Shown piece by piece: positions 42,174 to 50,652 of a stretch of 64,000 bases of DNA. Source of the DNA: Pseudonocardia kunmingensis (GTDB lineage: Bacteria; Actinomycetota; Actinomycetes; Mycobacteriales; Pseudonocardiaceae); contig NZ_VFPA01000008.1 in NCBI RefSeq assembly GCF_006716445.1, positions 62,001 through 126,000 on the forward strand, written 5' to 3'. A program made the translations under genes and the position numbers. Positions within the stretch are counted from its first letter, which is position 1; the number at the start of each line of letters is the position of its first letter. A model generated the notes under the pieces. That model had not been told where the DNA came from, ran no database searches, and saw only the letters and a program-made list of their open reading frames with translations.

Positions 42174-43714
42174 GCGTTGCTCTCCGTCCGGGCCAGGGCG
42201 GGCGGGGCCGGGAAGCCGCCGACCGCCTGCTCGTAGGTGTGCGCGACCCGCAGCACGGTCGCGTCGTCGAACCGCTTGCCGACCACCATCAGGCCCGCGG
42301 GGAGCCCGTCCACCAGGGCGGTGGGCACGCTGATGGCGGGATGTCCGGTCACGTCGAACGGGGCGGTGTTGCCGATCATCGTCAGGGCGGTGGTGAGGTA
42401 GTCGCCCAGCGGGGCGTCCAGCGGCAACAGTTCCCGCGCCGGGTACGGCAGCGTCGGCATGACCAGCACGTCGTAGGCGGACAGGACGTCGTCGTAGGCC
42501 TTGCGCAGCTCGAGGGCCAGGTTGCGGGCCATCGCGTAGTACTTCCCGCCGGCGAGCTCGAAGGTGTAGCGGCCGGACAGGCCGACCAGCTTCACCGTCT
42601 TCGACAGGTGCGCACCGTTGACGATGCGCTGTGCGGCGTAGTGGGCGATGAGCTCGGGGTCGTAGAGGCCCGGGGAGTTCATGCCGTAGCCGTTGCCGTC
42701 GAGCATCTGGAACGTCGCGCCCTCGGTGGCGATCACGTTCCAGACCGCCATCGCGTCGACGTGCCACGGGATGGAGACGTCCTCGGCCGTGAGGCCGGCC
42801 TCGCGCAGCGTGGCGACGGCCGCGCGGACCGCCTCGTCGACGCCGGGGTCGCTCATCGCGGTGCCGAAGCCCTCGGCCACGACGCCGACGCGCAGGCCCT
42901 CGGCCCCCTGCGCGAGTGCGGCGAGGTAGTCGACGGGATCGATGGTGGTGGGCTGGCGCGGATCGAGCCCGTCGACCCCTGCCATGACACCGAGCATCGC
43001 CGCGGCGTCGGCGACCGTGCGGGTCATCGGCCCCAGGTGGTCGATGGTCTGCTCGATCGGGAACGCGCCGGTGTACGGCACCAGGCCGTGCGTCGGCTTG
43101 TGCCCCACGATCCCGCAGAACGAGGAGGGGATGCGGACCGAGCCGCCCTGGTCACCGCCGACGGCCAGGTCGACCTCGCCGGTCGCCACCAGGACGGCGC
43201 TGCCCGACGACGACCCCCCGGCGTTGCGGGAGGGGTCCCAGGGGTTGCGCACCGGCCCGGGGTGCGAGGTGAAGCTCGCACCGGAGAAGCACAGGTCCTC
43301 GCAGACCGCCTTGCCGGCCACGGTCGTGCCCGCTGCGAGCAGCCGCGTCACCACGGTGGCGTCCCGCCGCGGCACGAAACCCTCGACCGTGCGCGACCCG
43401 TTCATCATCGGGACGCCGGCCACGCAGACGTTGTCCTTGATCGCCACCGTCCGGCCTGCGAGCGGCCCCTCGGCCGCGCCCGGGATCGACGTCGTGACGT
43501 ACCAGGCGCCGAGGGCGTTGCCGGCGGGTTCCGACCAGGCCCGCTCGGGTGCCTCCGGTGCGGAGGCGGCGTAAAGCTCCTCGACGCGCTCCGAGGCGGC
43601 GAACGTCGCTGCGACGGCCGGGCCGAACTCCGCGAGCTCGGCCTCGGACAGGCCGAACGCGAAGTGCTGGTTCAGCGCCGCGAGGCGCGCGGGGTCGGGC
43701 GCAGGAATCGCCAT
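42170..43714 (-). CDS. Amidase-signature amidase (nitrile-pathway type)
   Basis: A 514-residue amidase with the Ser-cisSer-Lys triad: K93 in AIKDNVCVAG, the serine-rich loop NAGGSSSGSA at 165-173 and Ser192 in GGDQGGSVRIP. It resembles the enantioselective amidases that lie beside nitrile hydratase in Rhodococcus-type operons, hydrolysing amides to acids and ammonia. Its partner gene is truncated, so it now works without nitrile conversion. A typical ribosome site (GGAGG) precedes the ATG. Confidence 0.92.
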   Translation of the reverse strand: MAIPAPDPARLAALNQHFAFGLSEAELAEFGPAVAATFAASERVEELYAASAPEAPERAWSEPAGNALGAWYVTTSIPGAAEGPLAGRTVAIKDNVCVAGVPMMNGSRTVEGFVPRRDATVVTRLLAAGTTVAGKAVCEDLCFSGASFTSHPGPVRNPWDPSRNAGGSSSGSAVLVATGEVDLAVGGDQGGSVRIPSSFCGIVGHKPTHGLVPYTGAFPIEQTIDHLGPMTRTVADAAAMLGVMAGVDGLDPRQPTTIDPVDYLAALAQGAEGLRVGVVAEGFGTAMSDPGVDEAVRAAVATLREAGLTAEDVSIPWHVDAMAVWNVIATEGATFQMLDGNGYGMNSPGLYDPELIAHYAAQRIVNGAHLSKTVKLVGLSGRYTFELAGGKYYAMARNLALELRKAYDDVLSAYDVLVMPTLPYPARELLPLDAPLGDYLTTALTMIGNTAPFDVTGHPAISVPTALVDGLPAGLMVVGKRFDDATVLRVAHTYEQAVGGFPAPPALARTESNA

Positions 43715-43798
43715 GAGGCCTCCAGACGAGAGGGGATGGCGGAGAACCTAGGGAGACGCACACCACATGTCAATATTTCGTGACGTGTTGACGCAGTA

Positions 43799-44095
43799 TC
43801 AGGACGAGGTGACGACTCGGAGCTCGGTGCCCTTCGCGGTACGACCCCGCCACGGCTGGTCGTGCACGATCTCGATCAGCTTCGGCGGCTGCACCCGGCC
43901 GATCCGGCCGAGGATCTCCACCGGCGGACCGGACGGGTCGAGGGGCGCCTGCAAGGCGATCGCCGTACCCGGGACGACCCGGTCGCAGAGGGCGTCGAAC
44001 ACCCAACCGGCTCCGGCGCCTGCCCCGAAGAGGCCGAAGACGACCTGCGGAGGGACCGACACCTCCTTCTGCGCTGTCAGCGTGAGCACGCCCAT
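43799..44095 (-). pseudogene. Truncated SRPBCC-domain protein
   Basis: The product begins as a normal polyketide-cyclase/SRPBCC protein (VSVPPQVVFGLFGAGAGAGW, WVFDALCDRVVPGTAIALQA, RIGRVQPPKLIEIVHDQPWRG) but stops after 98 residues, losing the last beta strands and the long C-terminal helix that closes the cavity. It follows an ArsR-type regulator, a usual pairing. Probably non-functional. Confidence 0.65.
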
Positions 44096-44176
44096 CGGGA
44101 GCTCCCCGTGCAGATCAACGACCGGCAGGAAGACCGCGGCGCGGCTGCCCGGACAGTGTTCCACCTCCGGCAGGAG

Positions 44177-44533
44177 TCAGGCGGTGTACTGCGGCCGTTC
44201 CCCGGCGACGTCGCCGTCCACCGGGCCGGCCTCGGGCACGGCGCTCTGGACGCCGTCGAGTCCGCTCCGGAAGACCTGGTGCAGGAGGGCGAGGACGTCG
44301 CGCGCCGAACCCGAGGGATCCACGGAGTAGTAGCGGAACCGCCCGTCCCGGCGCTCGTTGACCAGGCCGGCGATCTTCAGCACGCGCAGGTGGCTCGACA
44401 CGGCCGTCCGGCCCACCGACGTGATCCGCGCGGCCAGCGCCCCGGCACTGCACTCCTCATCCTCGGCCAACACCGCGAGGATCTCACGACGAACGGGATC
44501 CGCGAGGGCGTCGAAAGCCAGGTCAGGTGCCAC
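44177..44533 (-). CDS. ArsR-family transcriptional regulator
   Basis: A 118-residue winged-helix repressor: LAFDALADPVRREILAVLAE, recognition helix TAVSSHLRVLKIAGLV, wing ERRDGRFRYYSVD. No metal-binding cysteines are in the usual helix positions, so it belongs to the SRPBCC-linked type rather than metal sensors. The GTG at 44533 is the best start although its ribosome site is weak. It would have controlled the truncated SRPBCC gene. Confidence 0.85.
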   Translation of the reverse strand: MAPDLAFDALADPVRREILAVLAEDEECSAGALAARITSVGRTAVSSHLRVLKIAGLVNERRDGRFRYYSVDPSGSARDVLALLHQVFRSGLDGVQSAVPEAGPVDGDVAGERPQYTA

Positions 44534-44908
44534 GCCTACCGCCGGTTCACCACGTCGCCGGACACTGCGCGGTGACGCATCTCGACCGGAGCGGGCTCGC
44601 ACCCCGCAGTTCTGACGGAGCCACCGCGGACGGGGTGTGCATCCTTCGGTGCCAGCAATGTCGCTCCTCACGCGTCGTGTCGCGGCGCCATCATCCCGCA
44701 GCGGGGGTCCGGTCCTGCGTCCCGCATCGGCGCGCAGCTCCCCGCTGCCGGTCGACTGTAGCGCATTGTTCATCAGGTCATGACGCGTTGACGCGTTGCC
44801 GCCGAGCGCTGGCCGAGCGGTGTGGGCAGCGGCGTTCTCGTTCGCCCGGGGGTTCAGCCACGCGCGTCGTAGGCGTCCCGCGCCTCGAGCACGCGCGACG
44901 GTGCTGCG
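44534..44908. other. Intergenic region without a supported gene
   Basis: Nothing recognisable; translations are low-complexity. It separates the ArsR gene from fragments on the other strand and may carry the arsR promoter. Confidence 0.4.
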
Positions 44909-45019
44909 ATGGCGCAGGACGGCCTCGACCTGTTGCGGATCGAGGGCGATCGGATCGCGGAGGCGTGGCTGTTCTCCTCCGATCCGCGGTCGGAGGACAC
45001 CTTCTGGGGCGCCGGCTGA
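44909..45019 (+). pseudogene. C-terminal fragment of a SnoaL-like protein
   Basis: DGLDLLRIEGDRIAEAWLFS followed by SEDTFWG is the last two strands of a SnoaL/NTF2-like domain. Only 36 residues remain and there is no N-terminal part upstream. Confidence 0.45.
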
Positions 45020-45105
45020 GCGGGGCGCCCACCGTCCTGGTCGACGGCCGGGCGGTCGAGCGGAGCGTCGAGGCGCTGCGCGCGGCGGTCGGGGCCGCCT
45101 CCTGA
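45020..45105 (+). pseudogene. Possible tail of a thioredoxin-fold (DsbA-like) protein
   Basis: SGAPTVLVDGRAVERSVEAL followed by a short alanine-rich end and a stop resembles the cis-Pro loop and last helix of DsbA-type proteins. It begins directly after the SnoaL fragment stop, in another frame, so two gene tails are joined here. Confidence 0.35.
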
Positions 45106-45144
45106 ACAGTCCGGTCGAACGGGATAGGCGCCTCGATCACCGGT

Positions 45145-45867
45145 TCACGGGGACGGCGGCCATGCCCGGAACGCCTTCGGCCGCGGGGGCGCGTAGGTGC
45201 GGATCTTCGACGTCGAGAGGCCCATCCGCACCAGGGACTCCGCGATCGTGACCGCCGACGCCACACCGTCCACCACCGGTACGCCGGTGCGCTCGACGAC
45301 CATCTCGGTCAGCCCGGCCATACCTCCGCAGCCGAGGCAGATGACCTCCGCGCGGTCGTCCGCCACGGCCCGGCCGGCTTCCCGGGCGATCGCCTCGACG
45401 GCCGCCTGCGGGTCCTGCTCCAGCTCCAGTACCGACATGCCGCTGGCGCGCACGGATGCGCACCGGTCCAGCAACCCGGCCAGCTTGAGCCGGTCCTCGA
45501 TCAGGGGAACCGTCCGGTCGAGCGTGGTGACCACCGAGTACCGGTGTCCCAGGAACATCGCCGTGGTCGCTGCGGCCTCGGTGATGTCGACCACCGGCAC
45601 GTCGAGCAGCTCCTGGAGGCCCTCCCTGCCGTGCTCGCCGTAGCCGGCCTGGATGACGGCGTCGAACGACCCGGGGTAGGTGCGCACCGCCTCCATCACG
45701 GCGACAGCGGCGAGGTAGCTCTCGTAGTTGCCCTCCACCGACTCCGCCCCGAACGCCGGGGTCAGCGGCACGATCTCGGTGCCGGGGGCCGCGACGGCAG
45801 CGGCCTGGGCACCGATGGAGGCGGTCATGCTCTCGGTCGTGTTGACGTTGACGACGAGAAGGCGCAT
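45145..45867 (-). CDS. Asp/Glu/hydantoin racemase-family protein (allantoin racemase-like)
   Basis: A 240-residue racemase: LLVVNVNTTESMT at the N-terminus, catalytic cysteine region normally near residue 75 is AVIQAGYGEHG (no Cys), and the second is VICLGCGGMAGL with Cys. Hydantoin racemases usually have two cysteines; here the first is apparently replaced. Last gene of the purine operon, where an allantoin racemase would let both enantiomers reach the allantoinase. ATG 45867. Confidence 0.8.
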   Translation of the reverse strand: MRLLVVNVNTTESMTASIGAQAAAVAAPGTEIVPLTPAFGAESVEGNYESYLAAVAVMEAVRTYPGSFDAVIQAGYGEHGREGLQELLDVPVVDITEAAATTAMFLGHRYSVVTTLDRTVPLIEDRLKLAGLLDRCASVRASGMSVLELEQDPQAAVEAIAREAGRAVADDRAEVICLGCGGMAGLTEMVVERTGVPVVDGVASAVTIAESLVRMGLSTSKIRTYAPPRPKAFRAWPPSP

Positions 45868-45883
45868 CGGGGGAACCCTTCGA

Positions 45884-47359
45884 TCAGTGGACGCTGGGCA
45901 CGGCGATCGACTCACCGTCCCGGTCCAGGCCGGCCTGCACCCGCTTCGACGCGACCAGCCAGTAGGCAGCCGCGCCGAGGACGGCCCCGATGAACCACGA
46001 GACCCCGGAGATCGAGGACGTGGCGGGCAGGACGGCGATGACGACGGTGATCGCCGCCGACGGCACGAACGCGGCGATGGCCCGTCTGTTGACCCCGCGG
46101 CGGTAGTAGTACTCGCCGTTCGGGTCCTCGGTGAACAGGTCGGGAACGTTGACCCGGCCCCTTCGGATGAGCCAGTAGTCGGTCATGATCACGCCGAAGA
46201 GCGGCCCCAGGATGGCGCCCAGCCCGCCGAGGAAGTAGACGATGACCGTCGGCGAGTCGTAGAGGTTCCAGGGCAGGATGACGAGGCCGAGGATCGCGCT
46301 GACCAGCGCCGCGCGGCGGAAGTCGAGTACGCGGGGGAACAGGTTCGTGAACATGTAGATCGGGGCGACGAAGTTCGCCATGAGGTTCACGGCGACCGTC
46401 AGGATGATCAGCGCCAGGCAGGCGAGTGCCAGCAGCAGCGTGTTGGGGATCGTCGAGACGATGTCGGCCGGGCTGTCGATGATCTCCCCGTCGATCTTGT
46501 ACTGGGCTCCGGCGAGTATGACCACGATGATGCCGAAGAAGATCATGTTCAGCGGGATCCCGTAGAAGTTGCCCTTGGTGATGGCGGCCCGTGACGTCGC
46601 GCCGCGGGTGAAGTCGCAGAAGTTGAGCACGAAGGTGCCGTAGATGGCGATCCACAGTGCGGCGCCCACGATGATCTGCCACCACATCTCGGTACCGGTG
46701 AGGCTCTCCGCCGTGGAGAACGCGATGGAGCCGCCCGCCTCGACGACGAGCCACACGGCGATGACGAGCATCGTCAGCAGGATGACCGGGCCGGCGAAGG
46801 CCTCGTACCTGCGGATCATCTCCATGCCGTAGCTGACGATGACGACCTGCAGCACCCACAGGCCGCAGAAGGTGATCCACCCGAGGGTGGAGAGGCCGAG
46901 GACGGAGTTCTCGTCCCAGGACGCCAGGCCCGGCGCCACGGCGATGAGCAGGACGCGGAGCACGATGCTGGCGAGGTAGGTCTGGATGCCGAACCAGACG
47001 ATGGCCACGCCGCCGCGCAGCACCCCGGCGATCTGCGCGCCGTGGATGCCGAAGGCGATGCGGCTCATCACGGGGAACGGGACACCGAGCTTCTCACCCA
47101 TGAAGCCGGACAGGCTCAACAGCAGGAACAGCAGCACGGCCCCCAGCAGGAACGACAGGAGGATCTGCCATGCCCCCAGGCCCAGCGCGAACAGGCCGAT
47201 CGCGAAGGCGTAGTTGCCCAGGCTGTGCACGTCGTTGGCCCACAGGGTGAAGATGTTGTAGGCGCTCCACCGGCGGCCGGCCCGCTTCGTCGGCGCGAGA
47301 TCCGCGTTGTAGAGCCGGGCACTGATCGGGGCGGTGTCGGTTTCCGGGTCGATGTTCAT
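45884..47359 (-). CDS. NCS1-family permease (allantoin/hydantoin type)
   Basis: A 491-residue permease with 12 helices. WSAYNIFTLWANDVHSLGNY is the typical first-helix signature, FGIHGAQI, VLNFCDFTR and SWFIGAVLGAAAY follow. NCS1 carriers import hydantoins, allantoin or nucleobases with Na+ or H+. Sixteen bp before the racemase and 38 bp after the NCS2 gene, in the purine-ureide operon; allantoin is the likeliest cargo. Confidence 0.9.
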   Translation of the reverse strand: MNIDPETDTAPISARLYNADLAPTKRAGRRWSAYNIFTLWANDVHSLGNYAFAIGLFALGLGAWQILLSFLLGAVLLFLLLSLSGFMGEKLGVPFPVMSRIAFGIHGAQIAGVLRGGVAIVWFGIQTYLASIVLRVLLIAVAPGLASWDENSVLGLSTLGWITFCGLWVLQVVIVSYGMEMIRRYEAFAGPVILLTMLVIAVWLVVEAGGSIAFSTAESLTGTEMWWQIIVGAALWIAIYGTFVLNFCDFTRGATSRAAITKGNFYGIPLNMIFFGIIVVILAGAQYKIDGEIIDSPADIVSTIPNTLLLALACLALIILTVAVNLMANFVAPIYMFTNLFPRVLDFRRAALVSAILGLVILPWNLYDSPTVIVYFLGGLGAILGPLFGVIMTDYWLIRRGRVNVPDLFTEDPNGEYYYRRGVNRRAIAAFVPSAAITVVIAVLPATSSISGVSWFIGAVLGAAAYWLVASKRVQAGLDRDGESIAVPSVH

Positions 47360-47397
47360 CGCAGCGCGACGACCTCTCGTGGAGGGGGATCGTTCGG

Positions 47398-48873
47398 TCA
47401 GTGCGAGTTCTTCCGCGGCGTCGGATGCCGTTCCTCGGCGTCGACACCGCCCGGCACGTCGTGGCTCGGCGTCACGCCGGGTGGCGGCGCCTCGGCGAAG
47501 ACCGGCCCCTCGGTGGCCGTCCGGCCGACCACGTTGAACAGGATGTTCAGCAGGACCGCGGTGACGGCGGCGGCGCTGATGCCCGAGTCGAAGATGGTTT
47601 GGAACCAGGCCGGGAACTCGTGGTAGAAGCCGGGCACGGCGATCGGGACCACCCCCATGCCGATCGACACCGCGACGATGACGAGGTTGGCGTTGCCCTC
47701 GTAGTCCACCCTGCTCAGCGCCCGGATGCCGCTCGCGGCCACGGTGGCGAAGAGGGCGAGCCCGGCGCCCCCCAGCACCCCGAGCGGGACCGAGGCGATC
47801 ACCGCGCCGAACTTCGGCACCAGCCCGAGCGCCACCAGGATGGCGCCGCTGCAGGCCACCACGAACCGGCTCTTGACACCGGTGATGGCGACCAGCCCCA
47901 CGTTCTGGGCGAACGCGCTGCACGGGAAGGCGTTGAGCAGGCCGCCGGACACGGCGGTGGCCAGGCAGTCCGCGCGCAGGCCGCCGACGACCGTGCGGCC
48001 GTCGGCCGGCCTGCCGACCACCTCCCCGATGGCGAGGATGTCCGCCGTCGTCTCGGTCATGATCACCAGCATCACGAGGGTCATCGAGATGATGGCGGCG
48101 ACGCCGAAGGTCGGTACCCCGAAGTGGAACGGCGTGGAGACGGCGAACCACGCCGCCTGCCCGACCTCGCTGAAGTCGGTCATCCCCATCGGCCAGGCGG
48201 CCAGGGTGCCGAGCGCGAGGCCGGCCAGGATCGCGATCCGGCCGAAGAACCCCGGCAGGAAGCGGTAGATCAGCAGGATGATCAGGAGCGTCAGCCCGGC
48301 GAGGCCGATGTGCGCCGGGGCGCCGAAGTCGGGGGCGCCGGCCCCGCCGCCCGCCCACTTGACGGCGACCGGCAGCAGCGAGACCCCGATGACGGTGATG
48401 ACCGAGCCGGTCACGACCGGTGGGAAGAAGTGCAGGAGCCGGTTGAACAACGGCGCGAGCAGGAACCCGATGACGCCGGCGACCAGCACCGCGCCGAAGA
48501 TGGCGGTCAGGCCGGCGTTGCCGCCGCCTGCGCCCGTCCCGATGGCGAGCATGGAGGCGACGGCGGCGAAGGACGTGCCCTGCACGATCGGCAGGCGGGA
48601 TCCGATGCGCCACACGCCGAGGGTCTGCAGGAGCGTCGCGAGCCCCGACACCAGCAGCGCCGCCGTGAGCAGGTAGGCCAGCTCCGCGAACGGCAGCCCC
48701 AGCGCCCCTCCGACGATCAGCGGAACGGCGATGACGCCGGCGTACATGCTCATGACGTGCTGGAGGCCGTAGACGAACAGCGGTCCGGCCGGCAGCACCT
48801 CGTCGACGGGGTGGCGGTCGACGGGGTGGCGGTCGCCGGTGGCGGCCTTCCTCGACCTGGAGATCCTGATCAT
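47398..48873 (-). CDS. NCS2-family purine (urate/xanthine) permease
   Basis: A 491-residue transporter: LFVYGLQHVMSMYAG, LPIVQGTSFAA, substrate-site segment MTETTADILAIGEV and AFAQNVGLVAITGVKSR, as in UapA/PucJ-type urate-xanthine carriers. Directly after uricase it most likely imports urate. ATG 48873 follows GGAGGGTTGGCG. Near the N-terminus a 15-bp unit occurs twice in tandem (48802-48831), repeating the residues RHPVD. Confidence 0.92.
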   Translation of the reverse strand: MIRISRSRKAATGDRHPVDRHPVDEVLPAGPLFVYGLQHVMSMYAGVIAVPLIVGGALGLPFAELAYLLTAALLVSGLATLLQTLGVWRIGSRLPIVQGTSFAAVASMLAIGTGAGGGNAGLTAIFGAVLVAGVIGFLLAPLFNRLLHFFPPVVTGSVITVIGVSLLPVAVKWAGGGAGAPDFGAPAHIGLAGLTLLIILLIYRFLPGFFGRIAILAGLALGTLAAWPMGMTDFSEVGQAAWFAVSTPFHFGVPTFGVAAIISMTLVMLVIMTETTADILAIGEVVGRPADGRTVVGGLRADCLATAVSGGLLNAFPCSAFAQNVGLVAITGVKSRFVVACSGAILVALGLVPKFGAVIASVPLGVLGGAGLALFATVAASGIRALSRVDYEGNANLVIVAVSIGMGVVPIAVPGFYHEFPAWFQTIFDSGISAAAVTAVLLNILFNVVGRTATEGPVFAEAPPPGVTPSHDVPGGVDAEERHPTPRKNSH

Positions 48874-48886
48874 CGCCAACCCTCCG

Positions 48887-49804
48887 TCACCAGCCCAGGC
48901 CCGGGTCGAACGCCGGACCCGGGTCGGGGGTGCCGTCGCGCCGGACGGTGGCCTCGATGAGGCCGTAGGGGCGGTCGGCGGCGTGGAAGACCTCGCCGGG
49001 GTTCTTCAGCCCGAAGGGGGCAAGGTCGACCAGGAAGTGGTGCTTGTTCGGCAGCGAGAACCGGATCTCGCCGATCCCGGGCTGCGCGTCGAGGACGGCC
49101 TCGCCGATCGCATAGAGGGTCTGCTGCAGCGCGAGGCTGTGGTGCCCGGCGAACGTGTCGGTCAGGACCCGGTGGACCTCCTCGAAGGAGGCTCCCCAGC
49201 CCGCGCCCGGGCCGGCGTCGGTGTGGTGCCACTGCGCGGTCACCTGGGTGGCCATGATCCGGTCGGTGGTGGGCGCCAAGGTGGTGTAGGCGTCCTCGTA
49301 GAAGGAGTGGAACTCCGAGTCGGTCGTCTTGAGCACCACGAGGTCGGCGATGCCGGAGACCACCCACACCCGGTCGGTCTCGGCGGTGACGGTGGCGGTG
49401 CGGGTGTAGGCGCCGCGCCGGGAGAACGCGTGCGGGTGCGGCGTGCCCGCGTGGTGGAGCCGGTCCCACGGGTAGGCCTCCAGCAGCACGCTGGCCCGGT
49501 CGACCTGGGGGATGTCGTCGACGAAGTGCCGAGCCAGCGCGATGCCGAACGACTCGGGGTCGCGCACGGCCTCGCCTGCCTCCTTGGCGTAGGCGTTGAC
49601 CGTGTTCTTCACGGCGTCGGTGGTGAGCACCAGGCTGTTGTCGCCGGTCAGGTGGGTGTCGGCGAAGTCGCCGGACAGCGCGACGCTGACGTTGTAGTCG
49701 ACGAGCTCGTGCACGTCGGAATCCCGGAACACCCGCACCACGCGGGTCTCCGCCTTGCCGTACTGGTTGTGGCCGAGCTTGTGATGACCGAGCGTCGTTG
49801 CCAT
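48887..49804 (-). CDS. uox: Urate oxidase (uricase)
   Basis: A 305-residue cofactor-free uricase converting urate to 5-hydroxyisourate. LGHNQYGKAETRVVRVFRD carries the catalytic Lys, NSLVLTTDAVKNTVNAYAK the Thr and Asn pocket, SFYEDAYTTL and RFSLPNKHHFLVDL follow. Complete two-domain T-fold. Three bp after hiuH and 13 bp before the NCS2 permease, so in the same transcript. Confidence 0.96.
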   Translation of the reverse strand: MATTLGHHKLGHNQYGKAETRVVRVFRDSDVHELVDYNVSVALSGDFADTHLTGDNSLVLTTDAVKNTVNAYAKEAGEAVRDPESFGIALARHFVDDIPQVDRASVLLEAYPWDRLHHAGTPHPHAFSRRGAYTRTATVTAETDRVWVVSGIADLVVLKTTDSEFHSFYEDAYTTLAPTTDRIMATQVTAQWHHTDAGPGAGWGASFEEVHRVLTDTFAGHHSLALQQTLYAIGEAVLDAQPGIGEIRFSLPNKHHFLVDLAPFGLKNPGEVFHAADRPYGLIEATVRRDGTPDPGPAFDPGLGW

Positions 49805-49807
49805 GGG

Positions 49808-50140
49808 TCAGCTCCCGAGATAAGTGGAGTAGGCGAACGGGGAGAGCAGCAGCGGGACGTGGTGGTGGCGATCCGGATCGGTGATGTGGAAGACCACCGA
49901 CACCTCGGGGTGGAAGCCGGTCTGCCCCGAGGCGGAGAAGTAGGTGGCGGTGTCGAAGACGAGCCGGTAGACGGCCTCGTGGAGCCCGTCGGGGGCGAGG
50001 GTGGTGCACCGGCCGTCGTCGTCGGTGGCGTCCCGGCCGATCTGTTCCCATGACCCGCCCGCCCTGCGGTGCAGGGTCAGGGGCACGTTCGCGGCCGGGC
50101 GACCGGCGCTCGCGTCGAGCACGTGCGTGGACAGGGTCAT
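49808..50140 (-). CDS. hiuH: 5-hydroxyisourate hydrolase (transthyretin-like)
   Basis: A 110-residue transthyretin-fold enzyme: LSTHVLDASAGRPAANVPL with the first active His, HHHVPLLLSPFAYSTY with the last. The C-terminal tetrapeptide that is almost always YRGS reads YLGS here, so the usual active-site arginine is a leucine (codon CTC). Context, between uraD and uox, still makes the assignment firm; activity may be lowered. Overlaps uraD by ATGA. Confidence 0.92.
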   Translation of the reverse strand: MTLSTHVLDASAGRPAANVPLTLHRRAGGSWEQIGRDATDDDGRCTTLAPDGLHEAVYRLVFDTATYFSASGQTGFHPEVSVVFHITDPDRHHHVPLLLSPFAYSTYLGS

Positions 50141-50652
50141 GACGCGAGCAGCCTCTCGAGGCGGAGCCGGGTGATCTGGGCGAGCTGCTCGGTCACCTCG
50201 GCGCGTTCCCGGGCGGGTTGGTTGCCCAGCCGGCGGCGCAGCTCGGCGAGGATCTCGTCGGCGCCGCGACCCGCCGCGCGGATGAGGAACACGTGCCCGA
50301 ACCGCTGCTCGTAGTCGTGGTTGCCGGCGCGCAGGGCGTCGCGGGTGGCCGCGGCGGAGTCGCCGACGCCCGCCTGCTCGCGCCGCGACCACGCCGCCTC
50401 GGCGCTGCCGCCCGTGACCTGGTCCCCGATCCGCGGGTGCGCGTCGAGCGCCTGGCGGACGTCGGCCCACCCCAGGTTGCGGGCCGCCCGGTCCGCCGCC
50501 GCCAGCAGCGCCGCGGCGTCCGGGTACGGGCGCCCGGCGAGCACCTCGCCCACCCAGCGCGTCGCCGCGTTGCAGGCGGCGAGCTGTGCGGCGGCGTGGT
50601 CGGCGGGGGAGTGGTTCAGCTCCTCCAGGCGCTCGGCGGTCGTCTCCGTCAT
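50137..50652 (-). CDS. uraD: OHCU decarboxylase
   Basis: A 171-residue all-helical enzyme turning 2-oxo-4-hydroxy-4-carboxy-5-ureidoimidazoline to S-allantoin. DAHPRIGDQ carries the catalytic His, SRREQAGV and YEQRFGHVFLIRAAGR are family signatures. Overlaps alc upstream and hiuH downstream by 4 bp each, which joins the three urate-to-allantoin enzymes on one message. Confidence 0.94.
   Translation of the reverse strand: MTETTAERLEELNHSPADHAAAQLAACNAATRWVGEVLAGRPYPDAAALLAAADRAARNLGWADVRQALDAHPRIGDQVTGGSAEAAWSRREQAGVGDSAAATRDALRAGNHDYEQRFGHVFLIRAAGRGADEILAELRRRLGNQPARERAEVTEQLAQITRLRLERLLAS

Noticed and set aside
45884..48613. 909-codon minus-strand frame spanning both permease genes
   Set aside because: It joins the true NCS1 frame to an out-of-frame reading of the NCS2 gene; the upstream part is Arg/Gly-rich and the NCS2 gene in another frame has its own start, stop and motifs.
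48802..48835. Tandem 15-bp repeat that could suggest a satellite or regulatory array
   Set aside because: Only two copies, inside the NCS2 gene, encoding a repeated RHPVD; normal slippage in an unstructured N-terminus.
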